Shown here in pieces: positions 1 through 12,167 of a stretch of 64,000 bases of DNA (position 1 is its first letter; each line of letters starts with the position of its first letter). The notes below the pieces were generated by a model. It was given only the letters and a program-made list of their open reading frames with translations, had not been told where the DNA came from and searched no databases. Location: NCBI GenBank assembly GCA_029891345.1, contig CM057002.1, positions 21,686,795-21,750,794 of the forward strand, read 5' to 3'. This stretch comes from Dryococelus australis. Taxonomy: Eukaryota > Arthropoda > Insecta > Phasmatodea > Phasmatidae. The position numbers and the translations under genes are program-made.

Positions 1-115
1 CATACAAATAAGGTAATAATAATTACATTTTGTAAAAAAAATTGTATTTAAAAACCCACGGGGCATTACTAGTGCTAATTTTTTTATTGCATACAACCTC
101 CGACGAATAGTAGCT

Positions 116-212
116 GAAAACTCAACTCTAAAATCCTCGACACTTACTGGTGGATAGGCGTGAAACATGAATAGGCCGATGCGCTATCCATTACACCACG
201 ACGACACCATAA
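116..212 (-). repeat. tRNA-like SINE head fragment
   Basis: On the minus strand, a stretch resembling the 5' half of a tRNA (box A-like, with the core GGTGTAATGGATAGCGCATC) is followed by sequence that does not close a cloverleaf. This is how tRNA-derived SINEs begin. No matching acceptor stem or normal T-arm is present, so a functional tRNA gene is unlikely. Which SINE family it belongs to cannot be told from one fragment. Confidence 0.35.
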
Positions 213-216
213 CAGC

Positions 217-2040
217 ATGATTGAATATTATTGTGTTAGAGGATAGTTTTTCCGCCCGTCCTCCAACTTAGCTGTTGAGACAATCTGACGAGATGCACGC
301 GTCATAATGTTATGTTCCCATCCATTTATGGGATTTTTCACCTCTATATACGCGAATTTTACTCCAGAATTCGGTAATTACACCTCTGATATATAGAGCC
401 ATGTTGGACAGCTTGTATGACTACACAATAAAATTTAATTTTAAGGTAAAAAAAAAATTATACAATTATCAAATAGTTACAAATTGACTTGGAGATCCAC
501 ACGTCGTAAGGTAATGCTCATATCCATGTATGGGATATTTTACTACCATGTACGTGAATTTTGCTTTAGAGTGCAGAAATATTACCTTACACACAAGGAA
601 AACTATGTTACCCAGAAGTTTGCGAATATTACCTTACACTTGTCAGATAATTTTACCATTATTTTTACAGTGCGCGGGATAACGTGTTATGGTGTTAATT
701 AAAATGCGCGGTCGTGTCCGCGGTAATAACACTATAGAATTCTTCCTTCGTATGTTACTCGTTGCTTGGAGAAAAGTCCTTCCTAACTGAAGGCATTCGA
801 AAGTCACTTTTTTTTTTTTTTAACAGCACGCTATTTTTCATAAACTTATATACACTCGAGGGAGCGTCTTTCACTCATTAGCTGACGTCACATGATGAGC
901 CCAGGCTCTCTTATGAACTGGTTGCACAATGTTTGATAGCTTCATCGTCGATTGTTCATTCATTAATACTCCGAAACTATCCGAAGAATGCCAAATAAAC
1001 TGTGCTCCAATGTCTATGATTCGCGGACAGACACTTGAGGCACCTGACATTTCAAATCAACTACGAAATTGCATACGAACTAAAGTGTTTTGGAGTACAA
1101 TTGGTTTTGAAATATTTTCTTGAAAAGCACCTGTACCTATCAATGACCAATTATCTTCTTGCTCGCAATTCGTTCTACCGGTCTAGGTCGTAATCGGTTC
1201 ATATCACTGTAGTCGAACACACAGCCTACAACTCGTCAGCTGCGACTATGAAACAAATGTTTTGCCGACGAAAGTACAACATGCATCATAAATAATTTTC
1301 CCTTACAACACCTGCTAACTATAAATTAAAGTGAGTCTGAAATGTGCAAGAATTAAGGAATCTCGCAAGTTGCGGCAATGCCAGAATAGACTTCAAACAC
1401 ATGTACTTGCTTATTACTTTGGTGGTTGGGCCACTGGTTTTCCAACAAGCCCTGCGGGATCGCGAACCAGTGATAATGCGTATAAATAAAGCCTGAGCGT
1501 ACCGCTTACTACCTAGTAACAGGCTCAAGTGCTTATCGTGAAGGCAGCAGTTTGGCTTACGAGTACTCACTAATAAAATACAGCATAGTAAATAATAATC
1601 TGGGAAATTAATAAACATAATTTAGAAAAAAAATATTTTCGTAATGCAAGAAAGAGTAATACGAATAATTCGATTAAAATCTCCGAAAACAAATTGAAAC
1701 CCTTTGTTTAAAAACCTGGAAATTCTCCCCACAGCATGTATATAAATAAGTATATATATATAATTTAATTCTTTTCATTCGAAAATTTATTGATAGACAA
1801 TGCCAATTCAGTAACCAAATTCTGTGTTATAACACAAGAATCAAAGACAACATTAATGTGAATTATTATTTCAATTAAAGTAGCACTACGGATGTGGTCC
1901 AAAACAATGGCAAAATACTCTATAATTATCTACCGCTTAAACTTAAGAGTATTGGCGAATTATCAATTTTCCGTAAAAAAAAAAAGTTTTATTGCTTACT
2001 TGAACACTGATTTCACAGTGTGGATGAATTTTTTAATAAG
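217..2040. other. AT-rich non-coding stretch, no gene recognised
   Basis: Only short open frames without recognisable domains occur here. The sequence is AT-rich, with homopolymer runs near 810-823 and 1970-1985. A short string near 1080-1100 (ACTAAAGTGTTTTGGAGTAC) recurs near 11404-11423, which marks both places as pieces of one dispersed repeat. Confidence 0.5.
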
Positions 2041-2094
2041 TGAACTTAATACTATAGATTGATACCTGAATGAATATCTAGTGAAGTAATGTTT

Positions 2095-2262
2095 TAATAA
2101 TGGTATTACTTTATTATTTTAGTATTTGTTAATTTTATTGTACATTGTACAGTGCTAATATGTACTGTATTGTATTATATTTATTAATGGATTGTATATT
2201 TTCCATATATTATATTACTGAGTGGAAATCTACAGAACATAAATAAATAAAATGAAATGAAC
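2095..2262 (+). mobile_element. Possible 3' tail of a 5'-truncated LINE
   Basis: The stretch is rich in TGTA/TATT words, passes through a GTGGAAATCTACAGAAC-type segment and ends in an A-rich short repeat (ATAAATAAATAAAATGAAATG). Such tails are typical of the 3' ends of insect non-LTR retrotransposons. No reverse transcriptase coding is visible upstream, so if this is correct it is a dead-on-arrival copy. The call rests on composition and tail shape only. Confidence 0.3.
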
Positions 2263-2898
2263 TAATGGCAGTGCCTGGTTTGAATACAGAGCATGCGTAA
2301 GACGAATTCGGGGAATTTTACGGTCACTAGACATACACTGTAAATAATTTTCTGGTAAACTTCCTAAACATTAATGGAAGTTTTTTAAAGTAAACACTGT
2401 ACGGTAGTAATACCACACATCAAGTTGCAGATATATGCATGTTTAGCAGCGCTACTATACACAGTTGGGAACTTCCCTATGCATTTGACTGTTTCCTGAG
2501 CAAACAAATGTAGGAAGATTACAATGAATGTGTAAGGGACAACATTACTATTCCTGTTTTCTCACTATGCGTATGCACTTGATTGATAAATTTCTGAATA
2601 ATTTCTTAGAATGTAGAGTGCCACATTTTTGAAAGCTAACAAAATTTTAAAAATTATCATACCATTAATTAAATTTAAATACTGATTAAATTCGATACCA
2701 GGAACTTGAAGTTCTTTATTGGTAACCCAATGAACAGGTTCTTGTATGAGTAAAATATGTTGTTTGTAAATACATAATATTCCAAAATACGACTAGAGAG
2801 GAGGAAAATAAAAGAATAAAGATAACATAGCAGAGTTCAAAAATAACAATTTAACTTACTACAAAAATTGATACTTGGGCCACATTGCGTAACCTGTA

Positions 2899-3136
2899 TA
2901 TAGACTGTTCACTGTAAAGTAAGCACGTTTTAAGGCTCTCATGACAGGTATTAGCCACTAATAAATTTATCTCATTGCAGTCTCAGGCATTAAATTTTGA
3001 GGGTGGTGGAAATGTATACATTTTGTTTATTGGTCATATTGCATGTTTATATTTTAAAAAAAACGGCATGGAGATGAACACTGAATGGAAGGAAAAATTT
3101 GTAAAAAATTGCTCAATTTGCCGTGAATAGCCTATA
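2899..3136. mobile_element. MITE-like element, copy of the 21.0 kb family (diverged)
   Basis: The left end reads TATAGACTGTTCACTGTAAA and the right end is its approximate reverse complement (GCCGTGAATAGCCTATA). The 238-bp size and both ends match the cleaner element at 20996-21238. It carries no plausible transposase, so it is read as a non-autonomous DNA transposon that has accumulated mutations in its terminal inverted repeats. The short open frame starting at 3146 begins just outside it and has no recognisable product. Confidence 0.6.
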
Positions 3137-3900
3137 ACAAATTGGGTGGTACTTAGTCAAATGATTCGGAGATACCGTCCAAAATGCCCTGATTGTCATT
3201 TATTTCAATCTAACAACATAGTTTATGGGGGTATTTGGTTTAACGGTGTTTTTATCTCAACAGGTACTTCTCAGTTGAACTGGTCTATTGTTTGCAGAAA
3301 TTTTACAGGTCACTTTAAGATTAAGGTTATTGATTTGGAAATAGTGCCCGTTTATTGAAACACCAAACCTGTCTGGGAGTATTTCGTAGTTTTACATCAA
3401 TGAGAAACTTATTGCGTATAAAGTAAATCATTTATCAGAAAAAAAAGTTATTTAACATCCTCTTAGTAATACCTCCAAGAATGGAAGCCTTTAAACAGTA
3501 GTAAATGATTAGTTCGATGTTTACACTAATTTTTCAAGGATTTGACAGTGTGATCGACTCGGTCATCGACTCGGTCGTTTGCTACAACGTAAGGTTATTT
3601 AAAAAGAAAAAACATTTTTTAACTGTAGCGCTGTTTGCGAGGATAATAATTCATCGGCTAAAGATCTACAATAACTGCAAAACATGCTGACATCATCAAT
3701 TTAAGTCATTTAGAAAACTATTAATATCTAATGACGGATCATTCATCGTCAATAGAAGTGAGAAAGGCCATCGTGTCTTACTACATTACACCATGTCGTT
3801 TAAAAAAATTCACGCGCCAATTAAGTAAAAAAAAAGAGTGCCTGTTACTGGATAAAAGCATGATGTTCAATGTTCCCTTGTGGATTTTATTTAGAGTACA
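3137..3900. other. Non-coding, nothing recognised
   Basis: AT-rich sequence with short open frames that show no domain. A small duplicated word (ATCGACTCGGTC, twice near 3553-3575) gives a short repeated peptide in one frame but is too brief to interpret. Confidence 0.4.
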
Positions 3901-3909
3901 TACGTTATA

Positions 3910-4085
3910 GCGCCATGGTGATGCTCGTGGCTAGAGTACTGCCCTCCCATCTCGTCGATTCGAGGTCGACTTCCAGAGTGGGAAAGGTGAGGTACTTTGC
4001 CAGTGGCCTGTAGGGTTTTCTCAGGGTTCTCCCGTTCCTTTTTTTTACTCACATTCCACGAGCACTCCAAGGCGGCAACATAGAT
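3910..4085 (+). repeat. SINE-like element, tRNA-related head
   Basis: A box A-like segment (GTGGCTAGAGTACTG) is followed about 35 bp later by a box B-like segment (GATTCGAGGTCGAC) and then a body with TTTTCTCAGGGTTCTCCC, a word also seen in the bodies of the SINEs near 45.9, 54.0 and 62.7 kb. The head differs from those copies, so it may be a sister SINE family that shares a central domain. No poly(A) tail or target duplication could be fixed. Confidence 0.45.
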
Positions 4086-4089
4086 TGTA

Positions 4090-5190
4090 TAAGGCCTCCG
4101 CTTAGCTCGTGCGTTTTACCGCGTTTCAGGCAGAGAAGAGCGGAAGCGATAAGGACGAAATTGCCACGTCACACTGTGTGTGCCTAGAGGACTTTCAGCC
4201 TTGACCCTATCATTTTATTGGTGGAATGTCTGTAGGAAGGTTCAATTCAGGGCCCTTGAGAAGTTTTGTATGGATCTAAGGCGTATACTGTGAGCTACAG
4301 CGCTTTCGACAAAACCTTTTTCAGCCATTTAAGTGTACTTTGAAATGGTATTTATAATGTGCGTGACATTTAGAAAGTACTCAAGAGCCCTCATCAGAAG
4401 TGTGTGCATTTTTCGTAGAACAGCACACTGGACACATGTGTAACCCTTCAGTGGCAGTGTCTTCTATATGGGACTTTGCATATGAAGTGGCTTGAATGGT
4501 CTATACTGTGCACAGTAGAACGTACCGTCCAATGAGAAAGATTCATTACGTTTGGGAGACATCATTCGCAGCTCAGACTATGTTACGTAGCCTCATAAAC
4601 CACTGCTGCCAGTAAAATAACTGATATATTTATATTGGTACCGAGGTGAGAGGAACCGTCGTATGGATATCAGTACAGTCCCGAACAAAAGATTTTTGTT
4701 GCAACGCCCTAATTATATATATATATTTTTTTTATTGAAAGGGTTAATAGGTTCCAAACAACTCTGCAACGCATTTTAAAGCCCAGATAGGTTGGAGCCT
4801 CAAGAGTAGAGATGAAATAGAGGCTTATACCGCGAACTGTGATCGCGCACTCGCCGGCAAAATGGCGTCACTGGCAAGCAAAAATGTTGGAACGACGTTA
4901 GTCGATCAGCTCCTGGTAACATACTCGCCCGGCCGGCAGCCCGTGCAGTAGCCAATCAGACGCAAGGTTCGTTCCGAAAGCCTTGCCTCAGCCAATTAGA
5001 GGATGCGTACTGTTATGAAGTTAATATTTCTGTCAACACGATAGGGTTAGCGGCGTAGTTGAATGACATTATGAGATGGTAGAGCATCGCTGATACCGAA
5101 TGGGGTTTATTTAGACATGAGGCAGTCACAGGGTACCGTACTATTAAACCCTCGGAGGAGCACAATTAAATAATATGAATTTAATTCTAC
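4090..5190. other. Non-coding stretch, repeat-like
   Basis: No coding frame of interest. The section from about 4840 to 5000 is more GC-rich than its surroundings and looks like part of a dispersed element that leads into the repeat at 5195, but I could not define its ends. Confidence 0.35.
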
Positions 5191-5194
5191 ATTA

Positions 5195-5460
5195 TAATGC
5201 TACCGTACGCCATTACTATGTTAAACTTAATTGGACTATCCCCACCTTAAACATTGTTTCCGGAGGCTGTATCTGTTAGAGTGGTTAGTGGCGATCGGAC
5301 CCACCAATGCTGCGTTCTTCCCTTGATGCTGGCCGGACGTGGAAAAACGATGCACCCCGCCATGTGCTGGCCTATATCGGCGTGTTGTTTAGACGTACAT
5401 GTCCCCGACCGTTGGCTGGTGGAAGGGCTTTCTGCTACTGTCCCTTTTCGCATTGTCTTG
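5195..5460. repeat. Dispersed GC-rich repeat, copy 1
   Basis: This stretch shares an ordered series of words with 9790-9960 and 58735-58865: a TACGCC/CATGCC word, then GGAC(T/A)(A/G)TCCCC, then ACCTTnAACAT, then CCGGAGGC(T/G)G. The spacing is similar in all three places. Open frames on both strands (69 and 68 residues) are by-products of the higher GC content and have no recognised domain. The class of the element is unknown; a GC-rich SINE or a promoter-bearing end of a larger element are possible. Confidence 0.5.
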
Positions 5461-5914
5461 TAATTCCTGGCGTCCAGGTTTAATCTGAATGTGTGAAGCC
5501 GAGCTAAGGCCTGTTCATTTCATCATAACAATGCGATTGCATTAAGGGAACAGCCAGGCCATTTCATCTCTGTGTATCTGCAAACTGATCATAAGCCTGG
5601 TTCAACGTATGACGATATCGCCGACCAGAGAGAGGGGAAAAATGAAACAGTAAGACAAAAAACTGCAAGTACTCGTTTTCCGAGCCAGTCACTCCCGAAA
5701 ATCGGGGGCTCACGCCGAAATTATTTCCTCGCGAAAAGAGCAGACTTGGCCGATATTTTCACAGAAGTCCACTGTTTCACATGTTTTATACCAATAATTT
5801 CAGAGACGATCAGTTTTTTTGGTCCATCACATATCCAAAAAGACCGAGTGGTTATATGCTTACAAGCAGTTGCTTGTTGAGAACGCACGTTTAATCGTCA
5901 CTGGGTTGCGTAGA

Positions 5915-6509
5915 GCAGGCTTAGCATGATGCAAGATGCAACTCGCGCAAGATTTCGCATGACATTTTTCGTACTAGACTGCCAACTAAATTCCGTACCA
6001 AACGAGTTCACACGCAGATAAATTAAATGAATAGTTTCTCACGCTGCCTCTTATCAAAATTAGTTGATAACTCTGGTGAGTACCAAAAAGTCATCATATC
6101 ACCTATAATACAAAATACTAAGTTGCTTACTTTAACACGGTATTTGTTTCAAAGCTATCTCTCCAAAATATAATTGTTCTCATTTTATTCTCAGCGAACT
6201 GTCTGAACTTCAATCCACGTTTTAAAGTTATTTTCCAGCAATGTTTTATTTCCCTGTATTCCTCTTCGCACTCCGTAGATTATGATTTTCTTTTACTCTA
6301 TGGTTGATGTTACAACAGGTCACATGACCAGCATACAAGGACCAATAGGATCACATCTTGCCTCGCCTTGCACGAAAAAAATAGGACCTGCTCTATCTCC
6401 TCATTTCCTGCAAGATGTGTCTTGCACACAGAATTATGCAAGAAATTCTCGTGCAAGGTCGGCATCTCGCGCAAGTTTTGCACTCACCTTGCATCGTGTG
6501 AAACCTGCT
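5915..6509. mobile_element. Non-autonomous DNA transposon with ~50-bp terminal inverted repeats
   Basis: The left end starts GCAGGCTTAGCATGATGCAAG and the right end is its imperfect reverse complement (CTTGCATCGTGTGAAACCTGC). Further inside, both ends carry CTTGCGCGAG/CTCGCGCAAG words, so the inverted repeats extend some 50 bp. The interior holds more CTTGCA/TGCAAG subrepeats but no plausible transposase; the open frames at 6282-6605 run across the right end and are not credible genes. The 595-bp size and structure fit a MITE. The superfamily is not clear from the ends. Confidence 0.6.
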
Positions 6510-6519
6510 TTAAATTCGG

Positions 6520-8080
6520 TCATTATTTTGGTCCTCGTACATCATTTGCTCAGGGTGACACAGGGAGAGTCAAATGATGCTTTGTACATTTGCATAATTA
6601 ATTAATAACTTTAAAAAAAATTGTCTTGAAAGTCTATCATTACTCTAATAAAACCCGAGAAATCGTTCTCTCTCCACTTACGATATTTAAACACGTCCTG
6701 CGGTTTGCAGACGTAGCTCACTCCAAGTACATGGACTATACTGATCTCCATAGTGATACCTGTTACATGCCAACTACAGTGGGAAGTATATAGAATGTAA
6801 GGGTATTGCGTAGTTAAGGAGATCAATAAAAAACGCTACGAAAGTGGAGAGGGCCTAACGGGTTGTCGAGGTAGCCTCCAGATGTCCGTCAATATTGAAG
6901 GCTGAAAAGTTATCGAACACGTTGGATAATTGCAACATCTGCCAAGTTTACCAGAGTACGAGCCCACTGGGAATAGAACCTAGATCGCTTTGGAGGGGGT
7001 AGGAAGTTCGGAGCTCTAGTTTCACAACTGCTATCGCCATCACTGTTGTTTATAATAGTTTAGAGTAATTTTAATACGTAACATCGAGTTTTTTTGTCTT
7101 ATCACTTCTCTGAGTGACATAAAAGCGGTTACGTTGATGAGATGTAGTTCAATTTTGAGACAAGAAAAAATATTCGCTAAGTTTTTTTTTAATGCCAGTT
7201 TAATCGACTGATATTTGAGTCGTGCTATGTAGGCTTCACTATGTGAGGGTGTCAAATGTCACATGACACTTTCAGCTGGCAGAAGTAGAATCTTAAATGT
7301 TCGACGTCACCAAGGCATTAATGTTTGACTGCAAGATCCGGGGTCCAATTCTTAGTAAGCTGTAGTCGTGAATGGAGTTTTAAACTGCCCCGTCAATAAT
7401 ACGAAAGTTGAAAAAAAAATTCATAAAATAACACAGACATCATTAAAAATTTTCCGGGTTCCGGAATGAGTGAGCTGTAAAGTAGCTCGTTACACAGAAC
7501 ATTGAAACCATCTGCAAGTAGGTCTAGCTTTTGTGCCTTAGCTCCATAATCACGATCGATATATTCTTTTTTAAAATCAGAAAACAGCTCCTTTGGTTTT
7601 CGAGCTGGCTTTCCACTTACATTCTTTCACTTTATTCTATCTACTGCATTTTCCTTCTTCTTTGAGTTTCTAATCTTTCTGTAAATTTACCTAACTTTTA
7701 CCACATATTTTTGACGTGAAATTCGAATGAACGTCTTTCTCGGTCGGTCGCTAGGTGGGGGGTCTGCACTCAAAAGTATGTGGGACAAAAACACGTTCCT
7801 CGGCGACGCCCATTGTTCAGTCAGCTCCCTACACTCTAAAGTGATACATGTGCTGTTCGAGGGCTTAAGACAGCGCAAACCATCTGGCGACTTATCCATT
7901 CGATTTATAAATAACACTTCCTGTCATTAAAATTGGTGATCAATATCGCGATTCTGTGTCGGGATATCGGATTTAAAAAAAATCAAATAACCCCTTTTGT
8001 GTTGCAAATTCGGGAGAAACAATTATTCTATCATGTAGCCCGATAAGTTATCCATATTTGAGTACTTTATTCATAGTATT
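6520..8080. other. Non-coding stretch; GC-richer patch at 7700-7920
   Basis: Mostly AT-rich sequence without a recognisable gene. The patch at 7700-7920 is open on both strands for about 70 residues, but neither translation has a recognised domain, and the overlapping frames suggest an old repeat rather than an exon. Confidence 0.35.
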
Positions 8081-8088
8081 TATTTCAG

Positions 8089-8506
8089 AAACTTGGAAGC
8101 ATCAGTTCCGAGAAGTTAAAAACGTGTCACCAAGGCGAAACCAAAATGCAAACATCCATCAAGAAAGCCAAAAAAAGAACGAGTACAACGACTCAGCAGC
8201 AGGGAGAGGAGTCGCCTGCATCGAATGAGGATGAAAGAACAGTAGACCGAGGCTCTGGTGGAAGACCAGCCTGGTCCTAGTGGGCCCGGAATGAGCAGCC
8301 TACCGAAGTGTCAGGCAAGTCCGGCGCCCAGCACCTCCCGAGTGCGTCCCAAGAGGCAAGCAACGATTCCATCGTGTCCGCAGAGAAGCGACGAGTCCAA
8401 CGAGACCCCACACGAGCTACCCAGGAAACTCAGTAAAGGTTCCCCAGCTCAGAAAGTACTAAAGGCTTCGTGTATCCATCCAAACCAGCTCCCCTACATC
8501 CGCTGA
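8089..8506 (+). pseudogene. Exon-like basic/Ser-Pro-rich open stretch with one frame break
   Basis: A good acceptor (TTTATTTCAG) at 8079-8088 opens directly into a frame that runs through an ATG at 8146 to a stop at 8278-8280. It encodes a Lys/Thr/Gln-rich peptide (starts MQTSIKKAKKRTSTTTQQQG). A second frame from about 8240 to 8506 continues in similar low-complexity style (Ser/Pro/Arg-rich, for example SPAPSTSRVRPKRQ). A single-base frame change near 8240-8260 would join the two, which fits either a decayed exon or an unseen splice. The composition resembles a nuclear, disordered N-terminal region or the ORF1 of a mobile element; no domain is recognised. Confidence 0.35.
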
Positions 8507-8574
8507 CTTAAGTTCTTACCGACTGGTGTTTGATTTCTGACCTCGACGAAAATCGGATTTCACGGAATATCTAG

Positions 8575-8596
8575 CGGTAGGAGTCTCAACTCCTAC
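8575..8596. repeat. Short perfect hairpin
   Basis: GGTAGGAGT and ACTCCTACC form a 9-bp perfect stem with a 4-nt loop just after the open stretch ending at 8506. It could be the end hairpin of a decayed element. No U-rich run or other terminator sign is relevant in this eukaryotic context. Confidence 0.4.
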
Positions 8597-8872
8597 CGAC
8601 CAAATTTTTTTATGAATTTTATAGTGTAGATCTCCAGGATTGTAGGAAACCACCTTCGCAACATATCGCGCCTATGAGAAGGTTTACGTTTCGTGTAGTC
8701 GATGCGCTTGGCACCCGTCATCTTCGCCACTGCAGAGTTGTAATGCTCAATGCAATACTGATCTCAATGCTGTAACGTAAACTGCGGCTATGCGTGATCA
8801 GTTACCTGCCAAAGATTTGATTTGTTGGTACAGTCCATACGCATTTAGAAGCGGAATAATATTTGTCTCACC

Positions 8873-9512
8873 TTATTTTGTAGTGTCACAGAAGTATGAA
8901 TAATATCGTTGATGGTCACCGAAAACGTGATCAGTAGTATTTATAATGTCATTTCGCAGGTTCGCTATTCGTTCGTGCATAGCCACCTCCTCGTTCAGTC
9001 CGTGTTCAGCAGCTTGTACTACAACACCATGCAACTGTAAGCTTTTGGCATGAACAGTATTTGTTTCCTTACAGTAGATGATATGGGCCGTTTTACCAGC
9101 TGTCCAGATGTCTTTTAACTTTTTGCAGTAATTACGCGAAAGGTGATTTCGGAATTCCAGTTTATCCACAGTTCCGTTTCTGCACGGTTTTTCTTCAAGA
9201 AGTCTTTTGTATACACTACTGTCACCATCGGCTATCAGCGTTCTACATCACAAACCATACGTTTGTTCACTTTTGTAAAAGCCTTCTACGATAATGGCAG
9301 CTTCCATACTGGATGCACTTTGCACTTGACTCCAGTTCTTGTAAAATGTGCGCAGTGACTGTTCCTTTGTTCCTTCCCTTGTTTCTGTGCTTGATTACTA
9401 CACGCACAACAGTACTTATTTCGTACGCCGACGAACAGAACCTTTTCGTCTTGTAAACAACAATTGCAGCCTGAAACAAAAGCATATTATTAACTATACA
9501 AACCAGACGCAT
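8873..9512 (-). pseudogene. Decayed coding-like stretch, unrecognised
   Basis: On the minus strand two consecutive open frames (9512-9267, 81 residues, then 9169-8873, 98 residues) have a protein-like composition with few low-complexity runs. The second contains TAGKTAHIIYCKETNTVHAK and ends YYSYFCDTTK. The frames are separated by about 100 bp holding stops, so if this was one gene it is broken. I do not recognise the family. A remnant of a mobile-element ORF is the most likely explanation in this repeat-rich context, but a pair of real exons cannot be excluded. Confidence 0.3.
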
Positions 9513-9789
9513 AACTTGTGGTGTTCCATAAACTTACAGTTTTGCTCGTGTGGGACATGAAGAAATGAGTGCATTATGTATATGTGTGTATATACACACT
9601 GTTATAGTTTCTATTGTGCTCCACGATACACCATGCATATAGTTTGAGGGTGTAGCTACTACGCAAATATTAACTGCCAGGCAAGTCGATTAAGACACTG
9701 ATTTAATCCGTGTTGTAACACAATAACTTAAGAGCACTATTCCAATTAATTCTGTGACGTTAATTGGCGCGGGGAGCTACTGAATGATA

Positions 9790-9960
9790 GTAAAATCATG
9801 TTTAATCGGCTAATAATTACGCCTTATTGATTCAAGCTAATAAGGACAGTCCCCACATGAACCTTGAGGCCGGAGGCTGTATCTGGCTCGTTCGGACCAC
9901 GACGTGCGACACACCCAAGGCAGCGATCTCCTCGCTGCCCGACGTCCCGACGTCCCGACG
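9790..9960. repeat. Dispersed GC-rich repeat, copy 2
   Basis: Carries the same ordered words as the copies at 5195 and 58735 (TACGCC, then GACAGTCCCC, then ACCTTGAG, then CCGGAGGCTGTATCTG). The region to its right up to 10130 is GC-rich, contains a short GACGTCCC triplication near 9940-9960 and ends near a run of 13 G at 10091-10103. Overlapping open frames in four reading frames here are composition artefacts. Confidence 0.5.
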
Positions 9961-10299
9961 TGGAATCCCCTTCCGACGTCCTCGGCCGCTGTCGTGGACA
10001 AGGCCCCGACCCTCTCTTCGCGCCGGCCTTTATCAATCCCTTGTTTTACATTAGCCTACTGGCCTCCTTCCAGCTTCATGAGTGGTCGGCGGGGGGGGGG
10101 GGGTGTTGTCGTGTTGTAGTTTTCGACGCAATCCCTTGCATCCTGGATTTGCTTGAAGTCTTAAGGTCGGTTTCATACCGCGATGTACACGACAATTTAT
10201 TAAGGCCCTCTTCATGCTGCCGCAACAATACGCACACACTCTCGAACACACACCCACACACCTACCTTGTCATCACGCTTATTATGACTTACTATAAAA

Positions 10300-12060
10300 T
10301 ATAATGAAATTTAGTCTTAGGAGCTAGTTCTCTGTCCCGATGTTAGGTATACTGCGTTTCATTTAACTTCCGTCAATTTTATACAGTATGACGAACGTGC
10401 ACAGCATATGAACAGTACATGCAAAGTATTGCTTCAGTTGATGGTTATTGTGAGATATATATTATGTTGACCATTTATACGATGATTATGGGGGAAAAAT
10501 AATACTCGGAATTAAAAATTGTTACTTCGAAATTTAATGGTAATTACAGTACTTAAATTACGTTTTTCGAGTAAAGTTTTTTTTTTTTTTTTTTTTTTTG
10601 TACTGTAGAACATGGACTTTTTAAGGAATTGCAATAGTTTATGAGTACATTACGGTTATGTGAAACGTTTCAAACCCGGCGAAAGACATTGCGTTTTCTT
10701 TCGTCTTGTTTAAGCGAGTAACTTTCCTGGTATTGTTTTCGACATGTTATATCGGCAGTTAATTATTTTGTTGTTTGCACTTATCAACAAGCGTAATTCG
10801 TTGTAGCTGCCGGTTTAGTATGTTTTCTCGAGTGAAATGTATTATCGAAATCTGTTAGGCCTAACTGGCTGACTGTGTTCCTTGGTCCGCCATTTTCCTT
10901 AACCGTCAGCCATGAACCACGAACGGCTACGCAGGTATTTAAGTTATGACGTTTAATTGTGTTGGTTGGTTTTTGTTGTGCTGTATTAATTGAATGCGTC
11001 AGTAAAGAAATTATTTCGTATCAGTTGTAGACACAGGTGGTTTTAATGATTCAATTTTTCAAGTATTATCATACGACAATACGTGTTTAGGAATTGCGAT
11101 TTGAAATAACAACTGTAAGTTATCATGTTTAGTAGATAATATATTTCAAAATGATTGCTAGAATGTTTAAAATTCACGTGGTTTAAAACACTCCCTTTTT
11201 ACACGAGTTTATTGAAACTCCAACAATTTTTATCTGTAATATTAACCTCGCCTGAAATATTTACAGTATGTATTTCTCGGATCTGTACAAACGGCAACAT
11301 ATTTGTCATGTTGTTTCTTGCCGTAAGTTTTGAAATGTACGTGGCAACCAGACACCTGATATGCGTCAAGGTTAAAATCATCCAATCAGAGAAGTGAATC
11401 TGAACTAAAGTGTTTTGGAGTACAACATAGTCGTGGAATCTTTTCGCCAAAATCAGGTGTCCCTGGGCTATTCACGGTAAACTGAGCAATTTTGAGAGCT
11501 CTGCTCAAGGTATACTTGTAAGCACGTTGTGTATTCTTCCGGCATATGTAAAACTAACATTGCCATATACCAGATAACTTAAGTCATGCGTCGGTCACGT
11601 AAAATTGTGTAGTTATTATAAAATTAAATACGTTAGAAAAGACTTATTCTTTTATTTATATTCGTTAAAAACATATAGCGTGATCATTCTTTTGAGTATT
11701 CACGAATATTTACCTAACACTTTTTATGCAACGTGGTAGTACTTTACCCTTCGTTTTTACCAACTATCCTGGACGATTGCCGTACGAATATACGTAGATA
11801 GGCAGTCATATTTTTCAAAGGTTGATTTCATATGTCATTAACTAACCGCAACCAGTATTTACATAAATTACAACTTACATAAACGAGCCGTTCTCATCTT
11901 CAGTGTGAAAACAGCTACGATCTTAATTTTAACACTTTGTAGACTATGCTCCAGCGTAGCACGAGCAAAGCTAACTTGAAAATTTCTTTGTTGTTCAGAA
12001 TAAAACTCTCATGGACGAGTAGTCTTTGTTCGGCTAGTGTTTAACATAACCTCGCAAGAA
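10300..12060. other. AT-rich non-coding stretch
   Basis: No recognisable gene. It contains a long T run at about 10577-10599, the repeat word shared with 1080-1100 at 11404, and a left-end fragment of the 21.0 kb MITE family at 11465-11570 (GGCTATTCACGGTAAACTGA), which also matches 60223-60340 over about 100 bp. Confidence 0.5.
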
Positions 12061-12067
12061 CACCACT

Positions 12068-12167
12068 NNNNNNNNNNNNNNNNNNNNNNNNNNNNNNNNN
12101 NNNNNNNNNNNNNNNNNNNNNNNNNNNNNNNNNNNNNNNNNNNNNNNNNNNNNNNNNNNNNNNNNNN
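12068..12167. other. Assembly gap (100 N)
   Basis: Exactly 100 undetermined bases, the usual placeholder for a gap of unknown size. It sits at the left edge of the 81-bp tandem array, so the array is probably longer than shown and the assembly very likely stopped because of it. The start of the repeat ORF is hidden here. Confidence 0.95.

Noticed and set aside
7727-7930. Second OATP-like exon, because of a NTFLGDAH-type segment resembling RFLGDAN at 42.4 kb
   Set aside because: Only five residues agree; no Cys pattern, transmembrane helix or splice signals accompany it.
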